From the NCBI RefSeq assembly GCF_002993975.1, contig NZ_POSO01000002.1:248232-312231 (forward strand): a DNA stretch of 64,000 nucleotides, given 5' to 3'. Each line of letters begins with the position of its first letter. Within the stretch, counting starts at the first letter, position 1. The position numbers and the translations under genes are program-made. Below, in pieces: positions 60,665 to 64,000 of the stretch. The DNA is from Apilactobacillus micheneri. Lineage in GTDB: Bacteria > Bacillota > Bacilli > Lactobacillales > Lactobacillaceae. The notes beneath the pieces were generated by a model. It was not told the origin of the DNA. It did no database searches and worked only from the letters and a program-made list of their open reading frames with translations.

Positions 60665-61013
60665 TTGTTAACGTCTCTTTGTTTTTACCTATTTTTCCAA
60701 AAATGTCCACTCTTTTTGATCCTAATTTACCAACATAGTATGAGACATTTCCGCCTCCTTGATTATCTGTTACATTATGCAACTCTTCATCTTTATGCTT
60801 AATAATATAATTATATAGATTCTTATCTTTGCATATACTTTTTAATTTATCTTTACTTTGTACTGATGCATTAAATTGATTGAATATTGAATCATTTTCG
60901 TTATTTTTCATATTAAACCATAATGAAAATAATATAATTGCAATAATAATTGGAGGCGAAATAAGTGCTAATAGTTTCTTTGATTTATTGTTACCAAAAA
61001 TTCTTTTGTTCAT
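60648..61013 (-). CDS. Membrane-anchored hypothetical protein
   Basis: 121 residues: a basic N-terminus, one hydrophobic helix (LLALISPPIIIAIILFSLWF), then about 85 residues likely outside with SICKDKNLYNYIIKHKDEEL and VSYYVGKLGSKRVDIFGKIG. ATG 61013 has CCAGGAGCT upstream. No family recognised. Confidence 0.5.
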   Translation of the reverse strand: MNKRIFGNNKSKKLLALISPPIIIAIILFSLWFNMKNNENDSIFNQFNASVQSKDKLKSICKDKNLYNYIIKHKDEELHNVTDNQGGGNVSYYVGKLGSKRVDIFGKIGKNKETLTNIKSY

Positions 61014-61043
61014 ATTTTAGCTCCTGGAGTATAAAATATTATA

Positions 61044-61136
61044 TTAAAATAAATCTAAAATCATACAGCCTAATTCAAATATGGCATCTAATATATCTAT
61101 AAATATCTCGATAATTATATTTCTTTTAGTATTCAT
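61044..61136 (-). CDS. 30-residue amphipathic peptide
   Basis: MNTKRNIIIEIFIDILDAIF then ELGCMILDLF, from ATG 61136 with GAGGAGATA about five bases upstream. A strongly hydrophobic helix with acidic residues spaced on one side. No signal peptide. Resembles small membrane-active or type I toxin-like peptides in size and composition only; no antisense RNA was identified. Confidence 0.5.
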   Translation of the reverse strand: MNTKRNIIIEIFIDILDAIFELGCMILDLF

Positions 61137-61313
61137 AAAAATATCTCCTCAAATACAACTAAATAAATAGTAACATAAACGAAAAATGTTGTTATTAGTG
61201 ACAATTTTAACTTGCTAATGGAATTAACTAAACCTTTGATAAAAAATCTCCATATAATATTTATTCCTATATTTGTTATACTATCCTTAACAAATGTTAA
61301 AGGAAGTGAAATT

Positions 61314-61721
61314 ATGAATGAAGGAAATGACGGATCTGGATTAATTAAAGCTAATTATATTCTTGCTATTATTCTATGTATTCCCATTGTTAGCATGTTA
61401 GATTATTTTTTTGGTGGATTAGATATTGCTGTAATTATCATATCAATTATTATTTTAAATAAGAAAACTTACATGCCTAAGGCTGGAACAATCTTGATGA
61501 TTATATCCAGTATCTTTAGTTTAATTGGTATAATTTATTTTTATTTGGAATTGCCTGAAGTCATTAATAAGATTGTATATATTTCAGATCATCACATTCA
61601 AGGAGAAAATATTCAACTCTTTAATGCTCCATTATTAGCATTATTTAGTTTCTTGTCTTTTGGATTAAGAATTGCTGCGATTATTGTTTACAGTATGTAC
61701 AGAAAACCTGCTAACAAATAA
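61314..61721 (+). CDS. Four-helix membrane protein
   Basis: 135 residues from ATG 61314 (MNEGNDGSGLI; AAAGGAAGTG upstream). Helices ILAIILCIPIVSMLDYFFGG, IAVIIISIIILN, TILMIISSIFSLIGIIYFYL and LLALFSFLSFGLRIAAIIVY. Possibly related to DUF4064-like four-helix proteins, but not certain. Single gene before pepQ. Confidence 0.55.
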   Translation: MNEGNDGSGLIKANYILAIILCIPIVSMLDYFFGGLDIAVIIISIIILNKKTYMPKAGTILMIISSIFSLIGIIYFYLELPEVINKIVYISDHHIQGENIQLFNAPLLALFSFLSFGLRIAAIIVYSMYRKPANK

Positions 61722-61816
61722 TTTTAATTCTTTAATGAAATCTCATCATTTTTTAATAATGGTGTTTTAATTACTTATTAAATGAACTAGAATATTTTAT
61801 ATAGGAGGGGATTTTA

Positions 61817-62908
61817 ATGACTAAGTTAGAACAAGTTCAAAATTGGACTGATAAACAAGGATTAGATTTTACATATTTGAGTGATCCTAAGACCATTCAA
61901 TATTTGACTGGATTCTTTAGTGCCCCGGTAGAAAGAGTGCTTGCACTGGTTGTCTTTCCAGATAAAGCACCATTTATGTTTGCACCTGCTTTGGAAGTAG
62001 AAGCAATTAAGGATACTGGTTTTCCATATGACGTATATGGATACTTAGATCATGAAAATCCTTGGCAAATGATTGCTGAACATGTTAAAGAACGTAATGC
62101 TAACCCTAAAAAGGCTGGCTTAGAAATGACTAATTTAACAATCAGTCGTTTAAATGAATTACAAGCAGTTCTAGATGTATCATTTACCACTGATGTTACT
62201 GATTTCATGAACAGCATGCGTTTGATTAAATCACCCGATGAAATCGAAAAATTAGATGCAGCTGGTCGTGAAGCTGACTACGCATTTCAAAAAGGTTTTG
62301 AAGCCGTTAAAGCTGGTAAACCAGAATCAGCAGTAATGGCCGAATTAGAATATGCACTAAAACTTAAGGGTGTTATGGAAATGAGCTTTGACACTTTAGT
62401 TCAAGCTGGTGCTCACGCTGCTGAACCTCACGGTGCAACTGGCAGTAATTTAATCAAGAATAATGAAATGGTATTATTTGATTTAGGAACTGTACATCAA
62501 GGTTATATTTCAGATTCATCAAGAACAGTTGCTGTTGGTAAATTGTCTGATAAACAAAAAGATATTTACAATGTTTGTTTAGATGCTCAATTAACAGCCA
62601 TGGATTATGTTAAACCTGGTGTGACAGCCGAATCAGTTGATAAAGTTGCCCGTGATATTATCGACAAAGCTGGTTATGGTAAATACTTCATTCACCGTCT
62701 TGGCCATGGTATGGGGATGTCAGAACATGAATTCCCATCTATTATGGAAGGCAATAAGATGGAATTGAAACCAGGGATGTGTTTCTCAATTGAACCTGGT
62801 ATTTATGTACCTGGATTTGCAGGAGTTCGAATTGAAGATTGTGTTCATGTCACTGAAAATGGATGTGAACCATTTACCCATACCCCTAAAGAACTTAAAT
62901 ATTTATAA
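61817..62908 (+). CDS. pepQ: Xaa-Pro dipeptidase PepQ
   Basis: Cytosolic M24B metallopeptidase that splits X-Pro dipeptides. 363 residues: N-terminal creatinase-like domain (to about 125), catalytic pita-bread domain with metal ligands in VLFDLGTVHQGYISDSSRT (Asp pair), RLGHGMGMSEHEFP (His), SIEPGIYVPGFAGVRIEDCV (both Glu). ATG 61817 follows TAGGAGGGGATT. Completes with OppA and the PepC pair a peptide-use capacity. Confidence 0.95.
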   Translation: MTKLEQVQNWTDKQGLDFTYLSDPKTIQYLTGFFSAPVERVLALVVFPDKAPFMFAPALEVEAIKDTGFPYDVYGYLDHENPWQMIAEHVKERNANPKKAGLEMTNLTISRLNELQAVLDVSFTTDVTDFMNSMRLIKSPDEIEKLDAAGREADYAFQKGFEAVKAGKPESAVMAELEYALKLKGVMEMSFDTLVQAGAHAAEPHGATGSNLIKNNEMVLFDLGTVHQGYISDSSRTVAVGKLSDKQKDIYNVCLDAQLTAMDYVKPGVTAESVDKVARDIIDKAGYGKYFIHRLGHGMGMSEHEFPSIMEGNKMELKPGMCFSIEPGIYVPGFAGVRIEDCVHVTENGCEPFTHTPKELKYL

Positions 62909-62913
62909 AATAA

Positions 62914-62949
62914 TGATGCTTATCAATCCTATTGGTAAGCATTTTTTAT
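62914..62949 (+). terminator. Terminator after pepQ
   Basis: ATGCTTATCAAT/ATTGGTAAGCAT stem with one wobble pair, followed by TTTTTT. Confidence 0.8.
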
Positions 62950-63112
62950 TGCCAATTTTAAAATAAAAGCTTTTTGAGCGTTTTTATTGCAAAATAGTAT
63001 GTTTTATCTAATACGAGTTAAAATGCTTATATGAGCTAATAACGGCCTATTATCTATACTTTTACCCTATAAAAGGGTATAATAAGAGAAGTAAGAAAAG
63101 GTGGGTGAAGTT

Positions 63113-63331
63113 TTGAAGAAGAGTGTTTTCATCAGTACTGAATATATTACATTAGGCCAATTATTAAAAGAAGAAGACGTTGTTTCTTCTGGCGGACAAG
63201 CAAAATGGTATTTGAAGGATCATCAAGTTATGTTGAATGATGAACCTGAAAACCGCCGTGGTAAAAAGCTATATGATGGCGATAATGTTGAGGTAATGGA
63301 TGTAGGATTATTTTTTATCCGTAAAAAGTAG
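63113..63331 (+). CDS. yaaA: S4-domain RNA-binding protein YaaA
   Basis: 72 residues from TTG 63113 with GGTGGGTGAAG upstream. S4-like YaaA/YbcJ fold (TLGQLLKEEDVVSSGGQAKW, then LNDEPENRRGKKLYDGDNVE). Sits between dnaN and recF in nearly all Firmicutes and is thought to bind RNA; role unclear. Here it is still followed by recF but separated from dnaN. A GGGTATAAT promoter near 63074-63082 replaces the usual read-through from dnaN. Confidence 0.92.
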   Translation: MKKSVFISTEYITLGQLLKEEDVVSSGGQAKWYLKDHQVMLNDEPENRRGKKLYDGDNVEVMDVGLFFIRKK

Positions 63332-63340
63332 GCTAAATCT

Positions 63341-64000
63341 ATGAAATTAAAAGAAATAGAGTTACACCATTTTCGTAATTATGACGACGTTAATATGCAA
63401 TTCTCGCCTGGAATCAATGTTTTACTTGGTAATAATGCTCAAGGCAAAACTAATATGTTAGAAGCTATTTATGTTTTAGCTTTAACGCGTAGTCATCGTA
63501 CTAACAACAATCGTGATTTGATTGAATGGCAATCAGAAGCTGCACAAATTTATGGCAATGTTGCTAAACGATTGGGCGATACTAAGTTAGAAATTGATTT
63601 AGGTAAAAAAGGCAAGCGAGCTAAGGTCAATCATTTGGAGCAAGCCAAACTTTCATCTTATGTAGGTGAATTAAATGTGATTTTGTTTGCCCCAGAAGAT
63701 TTATCAATTGTTAAGGGTTCGCCAAGTGTTCGTCGTCGTTTTATGGATATGGAATTTGGTCAGATGAGTAATCAATATCTTTATGACAATGCTCAATATA
63801 GAAAAATATTAAAACAACGTAATAACTATCTGAAAAAGTTACAGATGAAAGAAGCTAGTGATCAGTTATATTTGGAAGTTTTGTCTGATCAACTAGCTGC
63901 TTATGGTTCTAAGATTATTTTTCAACGTATCGATTTATTGAAAAAATTAGAAGGCTGGGCAGCAGATATTCATGCTGAAATTTCACAAGATAAAGAAAAA
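63341..64000 (+). CDS. recF: DNA replication and repair protein RecF, cut by window edge
   Basis: The first 220 codons are visible. ABC-type ATPase head: MKLKEIELHHFRNYDDVNMQ, Walker A LLGNNAQGKTNMLEAIYVLA, and RecF signature LFAPEDLSIVKGSPSVRRRF. Loads RecA at gaps. Starts nine bases after yaaA. The gene continues past 64000, probably followed by gyrB. Confidence 0.96.
   Translation, partial: MKLKEIELHHFRNYDDVNMQFSPGINVLLGNNAQGKTNMLEAIYVLALTRSHRTNNNRDLIEWQSEAAQIYGNVAKRLGDTKLEIDLGKKGKRAKVNHLEQAKLSSYVGELNVILFAPEDLSIVKGSPSVRRRFMDMEFGQMSNQYLYDNAQYRKILKQRNNYLKKLQMKEASDQLYLEVLSDQLAAYGSKIIFQRIDLLKKLEGWAADIHAEISQDKEK

Noticed and set aside
36743-63112. Prophage or integrative element as the source of the dnaN-yaaA insertion
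   Set aside because: No integrase, phage structural, conjugation or attachment-site sequence was seen; accumulated small insertions or a rearrangement fit better.

Overview
The window is AT-rich low-GC Gram-positive DNA. Gene content points to a heterofermentative Lactobacillaceae of the Apilactobacillus/Fructilactobacillus type from flowers, fruit or bees. The evidence is rnpA-rpmH-dnaA-dnaN synteny, T-box leaders, PepC/PepQ peptidases, a complete lactate-racemase locus, a secreted pectate lyase and several GH25 lysozymes. The genus is inferred, not proven. No rRNA, tRNA, CRISPR or prophage was seen.

Layout. 0-8 kb: a cut-off secreted protein, cardiolipin synthase, a baeRF-like protein, three tandem membrane-anchored XRE regulators (one frameshifted) that each carry the same upstream dyad, and an OppA lipoprotein behind an isoleucine-type T-box with a 14-codon ORF between the two. 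8-13 kb: small conserved proteins and a GlnPQ-type amino-acid ABC transporter behind two tandem T-boxes. 13-21.5 kb: larEDCBA on the minus strand and, divergent, larR-larMN-larQ-larO (regulator and nickel importer). These make the nickel-pincer cofactor for LarA and import its metal. 21.5-23.1 kb: a decayed IS3-family element inside a terminator. 23-34 kb: duplicated pepC, duplicated signal peptidase I, then mnmG, mnmE, jag, yidC, rnpA and rpmH, ending at oriC. 34-36.7 kb: dnaA and dnaN. 63.1-64 kb: yaaA and the start of recF.

The usual dnaN-yaaA-recF order is split by about 26.4 kb of mostly accessory DNA. It holds gap, three GH25 lysozymes, a GNAT/MFS group, a copYB copper module, an XRE-DUF3278 operon of eight genes with seven small membrane proteins, a pectate lyase, yjdF under a probable riboswitch, a MarR/2-oxoacid decarboxylase pair with twin operators, many tiny peptides and membrane proteins, and pepQ.

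Recurring themes are single-base frame disruptions (four genes plus the IS transposase), three genes whose best Shine-Dalgarno-spaced start codon is ATT or ATC, and many short ORFs with strong ribosome binding sites. The best candidates for an undescribed system are the XRE-DUF3278 membrane operon (47.0-49.8 kb) and the triplicated transmembrane XRE regulators (3.0-5.5 kb).
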